A stretch of 64,000 nt of DNA from Physcia stellaris (taxonomy: Eukaryota > Ascomycota > Lecanoromycetes > Caliciales > Physciaceae). The notes below the pieces were generated by a model, which saw only the letters and a program-made list of their open reading frames with translations, was not told where the DNA came from and made no database searches. Both the position numbers and the translations under genes were made by a program. Of this stretch, positions 22,212-33,148 are shown in pieces (within the stretch, counting starts at the first letter, position 1; every line of letters starts with the position of its first letter). The stretch is taken from positions 434,001-498,000 of the forward strand of contig JABSSW010000019.1 of NCBI GenBank assembly GCA_018902385.1. The letters are read 5' to 3'.

Positions 22212-23650
22212 TCACCGCACCGAAATATTGCTCTTGGGCCTGCAGTGTATGGTAACAAGAGTATACGGCTTAGGCTTTCCCTGATCTACCCTGCTTTTCT
22301 CATAGACTACTCTTTCATAGAATCCTCGCTCAAATTTGATAGTACTATGCTTTCCCTTGACATAAATGTCAAAGTCGACAGTTATGAAGAAGTCTCCCAT
22401 GATAGCAAACTTTTCTCTGAATGATGTGTTGGATTGACGATTTATCGAGCGACGAGAACACAAAGCGTTTGAAGTCAAAAGCGAGTCACAATTTCTGTTG
22501 ATCAATTTGTGTAATGAAGAATCTGTCAAAAAATGCAAAAAAAGTCGAAAAAAAATCTTGGAAAAGTAAGAATCGTCGATGAGCTTTAAGACGACTTCGA
22601 AAAGCACGTCCTACTTATCGAGAGACAAGAAAGAGGTGCACTGCGACATGCAAGTTTAAATTATTGACTGACGGAGATGTAGAAAGTTAGTTCATAAGAC
22701 TCCTGCGTCCACTCGAGTTTCTTCCAAACTATGCGTAGATCAGAGACGATATGCTTTTGTTCAAACTCTTGATCTTACCTAGGATAGCACTCCACTCGTC
22801 TAGTAAACGTCCAGTTGTGTCCATCGTCTCAAATTCTAGTGAACTTCCGTTTGTATTCGCCGTTTCAAAGCTTGGAAAAGTCTGAGGTACTAAGGTACAA
22901 CAGGGTCCGCGAATGCCTCTGGCAGGACTGGCCCAGCACGGTGTCGAGATATCTGATATATTGACGAAGCATCTCAAGGAAAGTGGATAGGTATCTCTCC
23001 TTCAGACGCTTTAGCACTCTTGATATGATAGTCTACTCCTGTCTTCTCATTGCAGCCTCCAGGTAAGTATCGTGTCTCAATGCGAACAATTCTTCCCGGG
23101 TTGTTTTAGTCAAGATATCAACCCCATTCTTGTACTGTGTGATGAATGCACCAACATACGCATTCACGCAACGCTGCTGTCTCTGGCTGAAACGAGATTG
23201 ACGGACCACTTTAAACCACTGGTTCAAGGTGAGGTCTACCTGTTATCAGTATCTTTCTGATGAGATCGGAAATATTGCGGTTCCGAAAATGATAGTGATA
23301 CGTGAAAGCATTCAAGCAAAATTCCGGTCATAATTCGCTTAGGGGTTTGAGCTGGTGAAATCGATGACCATTGGAGCGACAGACGCAGCACGTCGAGTGG
23401 ATGGTTCTCTGGGGAATAGATGTCGGCGTTCAGAAAGTGCTCCATGGACGCATTCTGACATCATGCACCAACGTATCTTTATAGTAGATAGAACCCGCAA
23501 CAGGCTCATTGAGAGCCGAGTGAGAACACAAGCCTTGCTCTTGGAAATCCTGGCGTTGCCACGGACAGAGATGAGCAAAACTGTGACACTTGTCCCAGCG
23601 ATACAGGGCCCATGGTAGGCAGCTGAAGGCAGCCTCGAGGGCCATCACAC
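22212..23650 (-). pseudogene. Unrecognised minus-strand coding remnants or unresolved multi-exon gene
   Basis: Protein-like frames lie in line on the minus strand: 23648..23430, 23445..23236 (MEHFLNADIYSPENHPLDVL), 23227..23033 (REELFALRHDTYLEAAMRRQ), 22977..22729 (TGRLLDEWSAILGKIKSLNK) and 22607..22212 (FFITVDFDIYVKGKHSTIKF). A plausible acceptor CAG precedes 23456. I do not recognise any family, and stops separate the pieces. It could be one spliced gene or a decayed one. Confidence 0.3.
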
Positions 23651-24566
23651 CGGTTTAGTGAACTGGGAGATCGATAGCTGAGGCTATTGGATAGTGTGCA
23701 AGTAGAGCAAGATGCTTGATCCTATAGTATATTCATACATCGCCATCATTGTTCATCCCCATGGAGAGAATTGCTGATCAAAGATAGCGAAGCTGTGGGA
23801 GATAAGCTGTATAGATGACGAGCTGGACATGGACGGGGGAAGAGAGCGATGAATAGAAGACGACTGAAGCATGAGAAGAATCTCCTGAGACATGTAATTA
23901 GCAGATCTAATGAAGCAGAAACGGTAGAGAGAGCAGAGCGCTTGAATGTGTGTGAAGACATTGTGGCTCGATGTTCATAAGGTGATCAGAGAGTTAGCTT
24001 CGTCTTTCAAATGAGCGTAGAGCCTCGAGTACAAGTACCTGTGACATCATTAAGGATTCTATAGAAATATCTGAGAGCAGTCAAACATCGTGCAAGGCTT
24101 ATTGACCAGTCATTCTGTCTGCTGGAGACCATGTCCGAGAGTGGGTTTACTTGGGCTCCTAAGGTTTTCGTTGTATCTGATGCTGACGACTATTGACGCC
24201 TAACCTGAATATTAGCATTTGCCAAAGTGGTTCTGGGCTTGGTGCCGAGAATATAAATGTACGACATGTAGAACTCAACATGGTTCTCTCGTGCAATTAA
24301 CAACTCAAAAGTATATGAGTCACACTTACCCACTGATGAAAGCTGGCGTCAGATCCCGAACTCTCTTCTAGCGAAACAACCAGGTCCGATGATGCCATAT
24401 GACTGAATTTGCCGAGTAATGTTACGGCATATTGGGGATGTCCTTTTCTTGAAAGATTGACGCTCAAACAATCAGTCAGGAATTCCCGTACTATCATTCA
24501 TCGCGAAAACGATTGTAATTTCGACGTTTATGTTTTTTATGACATGGGGTTTATCGATAAATTCAG

Positions 24567-24827
24567 CGCCGTCCTCCCGACGGTGTCAGACCTCCCGACG
24601 ATTCAGAATGGAACGATCACGGAAGGCCAGTATCTTCACGATCGGAGACTGCAGAATTTGCGACTGATAAACTGCTTGGAGATGTCGAAGGTACGGCTGG
24701 AGATGTCGGGGATACAGCTAAGGATTTGCTTGAAGGTGTCAAGGGTACAACTAAGGGCTGGCTTGAGAATGTCAAAGTTGCAAGTATGAAGTTGCTCGAA
24801 GATGTCGGAGGTACAGCTAGCTGGTGA
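24567..24827 (+). CDS. Possible 3' exon with internal LL(G/E)DVxGTA repeats
   Basis: An 87-codon frame opens after a possible acceptor (ATTCAG, ends 24566) and closes at TGA 24825-24827. It encodes a hydrophilic start, then an internal repeat: LLGDVEGTAGDVGDTAKD, LLEGVKGTTKG, LLEDVGGTASW. The repeat is clear at protein level and weaker in DNA, as expected under coding selection. The 5' exons are not resolved; the frame at 24409-24560 might supply one. Function unknown. Confidence 0.4.
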   Translation, partial: RRPPDGVRPPDDSEWNDHGRPVSSRSETAEFATDKLLGDVEGTAGDVGDTAKDLLEGVKGTTKGWLENVKVASMKLLEDVGGTASW

Positions 24828-26080
24828 CTCGATTCCAGGCGTCATTATTGCTGCAACTGGGAGGAGACTGAGAGATTGCTTGGAAATATGAGAAATGAAA
24901 TCAAAGCACCGAGCAGCTATGGTAGTGATACAGAGAATATGTCGGAAGGTAGAAGATGATCGGAAGAGGAGGCCGAAAGGTAGGAAGTGATCAAGAGAGA
25001 TAATCGAGAAGGTGGGCGTGTGAAAATATAACCTCTTTCAACACTGAATTGGCGTAGGTGGAATCAAAGTTGGATTTGGAGGTAGAGACCTGATGAGAAG
25101 GTGGACATGAAGTAGAGGAAACCAATATATGAAGGTAAAGACCCTATTGGAGATGGTCAAGGTTGACTGTGAGCGATGGAAAAGCAGAATTTATATAGGG
25201 CACCGAGTGTCTTGTGCAAGATCTCATCAACATCGTAGTCTTCGTAGACTAGTGAGGTGATGAATCTCGCCAATCCATGATTCGCAATCAACCGTGCTTT
25301 GGGCGTAGATCATGCAATTACCTCTATCGAGTTTTGGGATAGAAGATGGCTCCCGGCGATGACTTCAGCTAAAGAAAAGTCAAGGATACCGAAGTCGCGA
25401 CTTAACCAGCATCCCGGTAACAATAACTCGCACATGTCGTCTTCAGTGATATTTTTGAAGTTTGGTCTTTGACGTGAAGGAAGGAAATATCTGAATGCTA
25501 TCGGTTATTGGATCGTGAATGTTCTTTGATTGATAATGATTGGTCTATAGGAAACCTGGACAACAAATATAGAAATATCTACGACCAATGAGGATATCTG
25601 CAATGTAGCATCGACCCTTACGGATGCACAGAAATGACATACTGATGATAGATTGAAAATTGACGCGCAATAGACGGGGTACACCTTATTATTGTTTAAA
25701 TTTGAAGCCAAGTATGATAAAGACAAACCGGTTGCCAATTGGCAGATAGACTGTCAAACTGAAAGAAAAAAGGAGATGGGGGATCATTGAACCTGATTTA
25801 AGTATGCTAAGCAAAAGAAGCCAGGAGCTTCAGCTACTACGGCAACATATGCCGCTGGAAGTCGCAGTCTCGGATTAGCATCCCAATAATATCCGTGCTC
25901 CAAGTATGCCTTACACCACTGAGTATGCTGATTTCAGCTGGTGTAGTCCCACACTCGCATGATTCTATGACGCCCTTAAATGCATATTCCACCTCTTATG
26001 AATTCGTTGCCACGGTGCAGATCTGGCGTTCGCGCCCTTGCTGAGTTGGCGCGTGACAAAGCTACCGACATCTTGTCCCT
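24828..26080. other. 1.25-kb stretch without a supported gene
   Basis: AT-rich relative to its neighbours, with short frames only (for example 25505-25738 minus). It should hold the 3' end of the PHD gene on its right side. No tRNA, long repeat or transposase seen. Confidence 0.5.
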
Positions 26081-29000
26081 TTATTGCTGCTTCTTAGCCA
26101 AGATCTCTTGCATACGGGCAACGGCCAAACGCAAGAATTCCGCCTGGGTATCCGTAATTACCTCCGCACGCTCAAAAAGGCCAGCAACATCTTGCGGGGC
26201 CTCGCTAATCAGGGTACCAATGAGGTTATCGACGGAAGAGATGCCGACAGGCACTGGTGAACTGGGAGTCTGGAGCTGTGATAAGGCTAGAGCAACTTGT
26301 TGTTCGGCAAACGAATGACGGCGAAGGGCTTCCATTTCGGCCTTTGCGGCTTGACGTTTATGGGCTTGGGTTGCAGCAGCGATGCGCATCTTCTTAATAT
26401 CACGTTCAGCTACAGACTGAGACGTGCCGAGCGTAGATCTGTAATTAATTAGACTTCGCTAGAAGGAGCATGAGCCTATAAGATGCAGAACTTACGATTT
26501 GACACGATCGATAAAATCAAGCTTGACCCCTTTTTCCGGAAGACGAGGCACGACTCCAGTCTCAGTATCGAAATCGTTCTCCTCGTCGCTTGGATCGTTG
26601 AGTATCTCAATAATACCGTTGTTGACGTAGCCGCGGCGAAGACCAACGTCCTTGATAGTGGCATGTCTGGGACGGCGAATTTTCCTGACCTTCCCACCGG
26701 CGCTTCGAATGGTCCCACGTCGAGTCACTGCTGGCTCGTTCAAGGTCTGCATCTCAGAGTCTGCATGGTTGGGGCATTGCCAGGTTAGCTTTGCGTGGTC
26801 TTTTGCGTAAGGTTTATTGGGATTTTCCCTGAAGGGAGATGTTGCGAGTGGTGGATTGAGGCAGTCGAGATGCCAATGCAGAGTACAAAAGCTACACGGA
26901 ATCATTTCGCGGCCACCAGTGTTGGAGCCTCCACATGCAAAGCATAGCGCTACGCTGTCTTTCATGATTTCTTTGGCTTTTGCAAGCTCAAGCTGCATGT
27001 CAGGATTGGCACGAGTCCTAGATATGATGAGTCAGGGACCACAGTCACAGCGCAGTTATCGCCAACTCACTTCGACTTCAAGGGAGCCACGTCTTCGTAC
27101 TCGCCACTTGCAGCGGTTCTGACGCCTTCAAAAGCCTCCCTGACACTTTTCGGAAGCGAGAAACAGTGAGGATTTTTTCCATGGAGTTTCTTAAAGATGG
27201 GCTCAAGAAGGCCATCCGTAACGCCGTCGATGTTGTTCTCAAGCTCAAATCCTTGAGGCTTGAGCCGTGTTGCAATACAGTGTCTACAGAGCCATTCACC
27301 CTGAGGTGCACCATGCTTCGGAGGATCTAAGCAAATATAATGGAATGAACGAGTGCAGCCGTCGCAGCAAAGGACTTCGCCTTCGCCTCCGCAAGCAGAA
27401 CAAATATCATCGTTATCAAGCTGAAGAAAGCATTAGTCACTAAATCAACTCAGATACCCGTCATTTCAACGGTACAGACGAGTCGTAAGCACGGGCCGCG
27501 AAGAAATGCTCTTACCTCGCTTGCATTATCACTCAATCCGTCTCCATCACCATCGCCGCCAGGGCGAGGCTGTCCAGCTATAGTTGGCTTCGCCTTTTGA
27601 GGACTAGAGGAAACTTTAGTGGGTGCATATTGCAACTTAGGCTTGTACAGTTTGCGTAGACTGTATTTCGATTCGACCATGATGTGATTAAATGAAAAAA
27701 GAGCTCGGCTCTGTAATGGTTGATAACCAACAATTCAAAAAGATATACAAAGGAAAGACTGCTTGGGAGTAGATAGTGCGCTAAAGATAGGTAGAAAAAT
27801 GTTGAAGCACAAAAGGTTGAGTTGAGGAGCAAAGTGTAAGCTCGTAGTGGAAATGGAGAAGATAACAATGACAATAGGGATGCGATTGAACAATATGAAA
27901 CATGATGCAATCCCTTGAAAATGCTTGACAATGGATCAAAACCTGAGGACAATGGGGTGTTGTGGAGTGAATGTGGAAATGTGTTGATATGGGAAATCTT
28001 GGCAGAACTTACGACATCTTGATGCGTGCACCCTTCTTGACGTGCTTTGGCGGCCGCCCAAGCTGATTCGGTGTTGCGCCTCGGGTTACCATGTGTCCAT
28101 CTGCGCTCGGCGGCGCCAGAAGTTCTCCATGGTAGGAAGATGCTGAAGATGGGACGTCATGGTCGTCAACAAGATCATGCCGAGCAACACCATTCCGTAG
28201 ACGAGTCTGTTGTGTTCGTAGGGGTAGTGGAGAGCCAGTTTGGTGAGATTTCCGACGCTGCGGTGGAGGCTTCACAGTTGGCGGATCTCTCACGGCGCTG
28301 TCGCTGACTGTGTATTCGAAATTCTTCTGCAGCTGACGGCGTTTTGCAACCAATTCATCTGCTGGTACTTCCGCAGTCGGACCAGCAGAGGTGGCCGGCG
28401 GCTTGTTGGATGACTTGGATCGACTGAGAGGGAATGAGTGCAACTTGGGCCCATGACCGAGACCAAGAGGTCTATATTCCGGCGGCGGTAGGGGAGGTGG
28501 ACCGTTGTTGGCGGATATATCGCCGGAATAGGGTCGTCTCGGAGAGCGTTGAAAATGATCGGAAGTTATCGACGAAAGAGATGAGGTTGAGCTGGCATTG
28601 CTATAAGTTCGCTTCATACGTTTCGTAGGACGCTCTGTTTTCGAAGGAGTATGGTTAGTATCCATTCTTTTGGCGCGCTGTTTCGAAGATTGAGGGCTGT
28701 TGTTTTGGTTGCCGGGCGCATCCGAGAGTTCCTCTGTGTTCACACCACGCTGGGCGGCGCTACCACCATCTGATTTGGTTGGCGATTTGAGAGATGATTT
28801 AGAATTGGAGCCGGGAGTCTTCGATGATTGCCTCAGAGCGCCTTTATCAGCATCCTTGATCTCTTTCCTAGTTTGCTTCACCATTGCTTGGAAATCCGCG
28901 GTTTGCTTATCAGTAGGCTTTTGTGCAAGGACAGCATCTAAGAGTTCAGCCATGGTCCTATCATGGAGGCTTCGATTATAGACTTCCTGAAGAGCCTTTC

Positions 29001-29586
29001 CAAGATAGGGGTTTTTGAGTTCTTCAGCCCGTCTCACAGCGGCCTCGACGATGGATTTGAGTCTTTGCGCAGAACTTCGCGAATTCACAATTGGTGGTGG
29101 GATTTGAGTGAAAGCCCCTTTCGTGGCAGCAGGTTTCAGCGCAGTTGGCGGACTGTAATCTTGATCTTCGTCTTTGTCTCTTGAAGTAGAAACATTCGAG
29201 GTTCGAGGTTCGGATTTCCGTGGCTCAGATCGACGCGAGACGGGAGGTGCTGTTGGCTCCGGCGTAGCCCCTTCCTCGTCCAAGATGGTGTTTTTCAGAT
29301 GTGTCGAGCGCCGAGGTCCACTATGTATCTTGAGCCTTTGCTTCACCTTGTGATTCGGAAATGACCCCAATGGCGCCATGTGTTCAAGAACGCCTTGCCT
29401 CTCTAGTCCCTTATAATCCTCAAAGCTTGGCGCTGGCGTTCTCAACGGTGGCTCCATCCAATCCCCAAGCGAAGTCTGCTTGTCTCGTGGCTTCTGTGCT
29501 TCACGCTTGAGCGAAACATTGTCTCGGGTGGCTGTGTCCATGGGGCTGGCCAGACGAGAAGACCGCATCAACCGTGATGAGGCCAT
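26081..29586 (-). CDS. RCO1: Two-PHD-finger protein, Rco1/Cph1-like (Rpd3S histone deacetylase subunit)
   Basis: Five exons: 29586..28013, 27603..27516, 27420..27071, 27017..26496, 26438..26081; 963 aa. The long N-part (1-525) is disordered, rich in Ser, Pro and Lys, with the fungal block MEPPLRTPAPSFEDYKGLER near residue 45 and LGRPPKHVKKGARIKMS at its end. PHD1 (about 557-600; CSACGGEGEVLCCDGC, then WLCRHC) is a C4HC3 finger. PHD2 (about 690-760; CFACGGSN, CSFCTLHWHLDC) has a long insertion. A basic helical C-tail follows. In yeast Rco1 and fission-yeast Cph1, paired PHDs with Eaf3/MRG bring Rpd3S to transcribed chromatin. The family join across the 409-nt first intron shows that both halves are one gene. 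Confidence 0.85.
27605..28012 (-). other. Long first intron of the RCO1-like gene, with an ATG-led alternative frame
   Basis: Donor GTAAGT at 28012, acceptor CTCTAG just before 27603. At about 409 nt it is several times longer than the other introns here. An ATG at 27680 opens a frame (MVESKYSLRKLYKPKLQYAP) that runs into exon 2 in phase, so a short isoform starting inside the intron and keeping both PHD fingers is possible. Confidence 0.6.
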
Positions 29587-30256
29587 CGTAACGCCCCTGG
29601 GTTTAGCACGACCACGCCCCGAACCTGTGAAATGTCAGTTCAGATTTTTAGGACTACAGAGCATACGAAATGAAAAATGACAAAATGAACAATTCTTACA
29701 GAGGGTTTGCAGGTATCTTCACGGATTACTCGCGGTGAGACGGGGTGTGAGTTGGGAGTTGGGAGGAATTTAGAGGGACGGAACCAGATGACAGGGGCTT
29801 GGCAAAAACCGTGAGACGTCTATCACATCAACTTCTACGTCTCAACCTGGCTCACTTTATCAGATATGATTCATCGCAGAACGAGCTGGAAAAGTCTCGA
29901 ATCAGATGACTTAGACAGGTAATCGCATGTGAAGAAGTCGTGCTTGATTCCCTGGCAGCTACTCATCCAGGTCCTCGACGGAAAAAGGGGCTACTGCATT
30001 GAATACGACAAATTCAAAATGGGTAGGCTTTGTTCGTCTCATTTGCAAGGAAATCAATGATTCACATCGAATTTGGCGGAAGGGAGGTGCGCCTCATGAA
30101 AATTTGTCTATTGTTTGAGGCCATGATGCCTGCGCTTGGCAGGATCTTTAGATTTCAGGCTTCTCTGGAGCTGGCCAGTATTGCCTGTGCCTGCTCATCA
30201 ATTTTGGATGCAAGTCTTGTGCGTGCAACTGGTTTTCTTACACCGCACTCCTGAGC
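29587..30256. other. Intergenic, 670 bp
   Basis: Lies between the start of the RCO1-like gene and the 3' end of the PA2G4-like gene, both on the minus strand. It must contain the RCO1-like promoter. No gene seen. Confidence 0.55.
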
Positions 30257-31772
30257 TCACTCCTCGTCGCTTGAGTCCTCGTCTTCGTCATCTTCAGCAA
30301 CCTTCTTCGCTGGCTTCTTCTTCTTCTTTTTGTTCTTGCTCTTTGCCCCTGTCGATCTAGCTGTTGGTTGTTCAAGAATCTTTAGAATCTCTTCATCCGT
30401 GATCTTCTTTTCCGTCTTATACTTGCTCGTGTCAAGAGCAGGAGGTGCTGCCAGGCGCATTATACCATTCTTTGTGATAGCTGGTGCAATCAGTTTGTAA
30501 GTCTCCGCTACCTTGGGAGACACTGCTTACCAATTGTCGTAAGAAGTCTCGCAACTGGAGCAGAGTCCTTGTCTGAAACGACCTCATATTGCCGTACTAC
30601 ATTCTGTCGGACACACTCAACGACACCTACTTTGGCGGCCCGTTCATCCTCAAGCTGCCGTAGACTGAAGGGGAAGGTGCCGAATTTTTTCACGATCTCT
30701 GATAATATTTGACGCGAGCTTGGTCGTTTCAGTTGATAGGTGATTGCGGTTCTTCGATGTAATGTTGGCCTATTATCAAGCGTCTTGATCTTCCCAGTAC
30801 CTAGACTAACGCCCATCTCGACACCCCAGACATCGCCAAGTTCGGGAATGCCTTCGGCCTTGCTACCATCTGCTGCCGCCAGTACGATCTTCTTCTTGCT
30901 TTCGATCTCATTCCTATCAAACAGCCAGGAAGTTGTACCTTCCACTAAATTGCAATCATAGCTCTTGACGACTTTCTCTAGCATCTGAGTAATTTTGGAT
31001 TGAGTAGCTGGCTTTTGTGTAGATGCTTTCTGCTTCTCTTCATCGGTTCCAGACGCAAGTAAGCCAGGAGGGATCATTAGTCTCAAGAGAAGCTCATTCG
31101 CGTAGTATGTAGCCAGCATAAGATCGGCTTCGCGACCAGATACTTCGCCCCCTTTTGCGGAAACAATGATGGTATCGCAGACAATCGTGCCTAGCCCATC
31201 TATCTGAGCCCCTAATTGGATCTTGACGGGCTCTTTGGCTTTGAGCACCATGGCAGCATCTTCGGCATCTGTGGACAGGGGTGTATAAGGTGTTATGAAA
31301 GAGCTAGGTGAAACAGTTGTCGGATGTGAGATGCCTAGGGGTACAGTGAGTGAGACCGCAAAACCCAAAGTGACTTCTGATCAATTGCTGACCCTTTGGT
31401 ATCTTCTTTCCCTTGTAGACTTTTGCGACCTCCTCCTCCAGAAGTTTGTCACCACGTTCACATATTGAAAGTATTTTGGCGCCCTCAGTACACCAGCCTT
31501 GACACGGTCAGATTGTACTCCTGATTCTCTCGTAAGATCGTCATACCTGTCACTGCCTCCAGAACACGATGTGATATTTGAGCAGCGGTCTTGTATTTCG
31601 TCAAGGTATCGGGATTGTTGAGGGTATAGTCTGAGACAATGTAAGCCCCTAGAATTCCGAAAATGTGCGAACGTATGAATCAGATGGGTAACTGCATGTC
31701 CTTGGATGGGTGCCTCGAACCCTTGGAGCAAAGGGTCACCATTCACGTACCGATTGCCCCGTCTTCTGCCAT
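30257..31772 (-). CDS. PA2G4/EBP1-like (curved DNA-binding protein) M24-fold protein
   Basis: Five exons: 31772..31751, 31648..31547, 31497..31393, 31334..30531, 30480..30257; 418 aa. The fold is that of methionine aminopeptidase, but this branch (human PA2G4/EBP1, fission-yeast Cdb4) lacks peptidase activity and binds nucleic acids and ribosomes. Seen: SDYTLNNPDTLTKYKTAAQI at the N-terminus, EGAKILSICERGD, GISHPTTVSPSSFITPYTPL, AKEPVKIQLGAQIDGLGTI where active enzymes carry metal-binding Asp residues, and ITKNGIMRLAAPP near the end. The C-tail is a Lys run (KNKKKKKKPAKK) and an acidic end, as in EBP1 RNA-binding tails. The first exon codes for only seven residues and one base. Confidence 0.9.
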
Positions 31773-32076
31773 GCTTGAATAATTTTGTGACTTTGACGGC
31801 AGCTAATTATGCAATAGGCTGGGGAAGAATATGAAGAGAGAGAGGGTCAATTGTTTTCTCAAGTAGGCGATTTATAGCGGGGTTGGTGTTGTTGGTGGGG
31901 CTCAGGGCTCGCCAGGGGAACGATTGGGGTGCAGGCACGCGACTCGGTGATTGGTGTGGGGGATGCACCGCGTCTTCCAGTTCTTTCAATACATACTATT
32001 AATCCTCCCTATGTAGCCAAAGCCTGATGAACTCTTCCGACGGGCATAGGGATTCTATGACGCCCATTGAGGAAAC
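31773..32076. promoter_or_regulatory. Divergent spacer, PA2G4-like / EEP gene
   Basis: A 304-bp interval between two opposite start codons, presumably with both promoters. No gene seen. Confidence 0.5.
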
Positions 32077-32931
32077 ATGAAATCGAAAGCTCCTCTCAAA
32101 ATTCGCCTCCTCACCCACAATATCCGCTATGCTACCAATTCCCCCTTCAAAGGCGAAAAGCCTTGGGAGGTTCGCAAGCCTCGTATGATTAATGAACTCC
32201 GCTTCAACACTGCCCACTGTGCAGAGTCCTTTATATGCTTACAAGAAGTGCTTCATGGCCAATTGATTGACATTGTGTCTGGCCTCAATCCAACCGATAC
32301 CGAAGAATGGAAATATATTGGTGTTGGTCGTGATGATGGCCACGAAGCTGGAGAGTATTCACCCATCCTATACCGGCCGGCGATATGGCAGCTGCTAGAA
32401 TGGAAAACCATCTGGCTCTCTCCGACGCCGGACAAGCCCTCGAAAGGTTGGGACGCTGCGTGTATCAGGATCTTGACAGTGGGGATATTCCAGCACCATG
32501 AGAGCAAGAAGAAGGTGGTCGCTATGTGCACCCACCTTGATCACGCAGGGCCAAAGTCTCGGGTCGAAGCTGCCAAGATCATCCTGAAGCAAACAGCCGA
32601 GTACAAGAACGAGGCAAATGGGATATTCCTAGCTGGTGACTTCAACAGCCCTCCAGATACCGAAGCGTACAAGCTCATGACTAGTGATGCTTCTTTGATG
32701 TTTGACCTTAGGTCCGAAGTACCTGAAGAGGAGAGATACGGGCATGATCTCACGTACAGCGGCTTTCAGGATAAACCTGACCATCGAATTGACTTTCTAT
32801 TTCTTGAAAAGGGTACGGATACAAAGACCCCGTGGGTGGTCAATGGCTACGCAGTCCTAGAGAACCGATTCGAGGACAAAATCTACAACTCTGACCACAG
32901 GGCTGTTGTCGGCGATGTTGAACTGAGCTGA
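32077..32931 (+). CDS. Endonuclease/exonuclease/phosphatase-superfamily protein
   Basis: A single exon of 284 aa, one whole EEP domain. The metal and catalytic motifs are all visible: HNIRYA (Asn), CLQEVL (Glu), THLDHAG (His/Asp), GDFNSPPD (Asp/Asn) and the final SDHRAV (Asp-His). This is the DNase I/Mg-dependent phosphodiesterase fold. No signal peptide, membrane span or additional domain is seen, so it is probably cytosolic. Substrate cannot be told: family members cut DNA, RNA, phosphoinositides or sphingomyelin. Ascomycetes usually hold several short, uncharacterised copies of this type. Confidence 0.85.
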   Translation: MKSKAPLKIRLLTHNIRYATNSPFKGEKPWEVRKPRMINELRFNTAHCAESFICLQEVLHGQLIDIVSGLNPTDTEEWKYIGVGRDDGHEAGEYSPILYRPAIWQLLEWKTIWLSPTPDKPSKGWDAACIRILTVGIFQHHESKKKVVAMCTHLDHAGPKSRVEAAKIILKQTAEYKNEANGIFLAGDFNSPPDTEAYKLMTSDASLMFDLRSEVPEEERYGHDLTYSGFQDKPDHRIDFLFLEKGTDTKTPWVVNGYAVLENRFEDKIYNSDHRAVVGDVELS

Positions 32932-33148
32932 ACTGACGCTGAGGATATTCGCTGCGAAAACGCAACCTACCAACGTTCTCGGCTATCATCAGGATCGTGG
33001 CAAAGATCAGAGGGGGAAAGTGATGAGTTGACTAGACACTCCGACGACTTGCATCAGCTAGAGAACTAGGATCCTTTGGTGGTCTATATCTTGTCATATC
33101 CTAGCGAACAAGCTGATAGCTACACAATCCCTCGAAGAATTCGCACTC

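Noticed and set aside
19300-26000. Repeat-induced point mutation (RIP) as cause of the decay at 19-26 kb
   Set aside because: I see no excess of TpA or strongly AT-biased blocks by eye; an actual RIP index was not computed, so this is only a soft rejection.
28009-29586. Separate gene encoding a 525-aa disordered protein next to a PHD gene
   Set aside because: The frame ends in TAA at a perfect GTAAGT donor and splices in phase to SPQKAKP before PHD1; order and motifs match one Rco1-like protein.
31640-31750. Possible tRNA because of a GGTTCGAGGC stretch
   Set aside because: It lies in an intron of the PA2G4-like gene and no A box, acceptor stem or cloverleaf can be formed around it.
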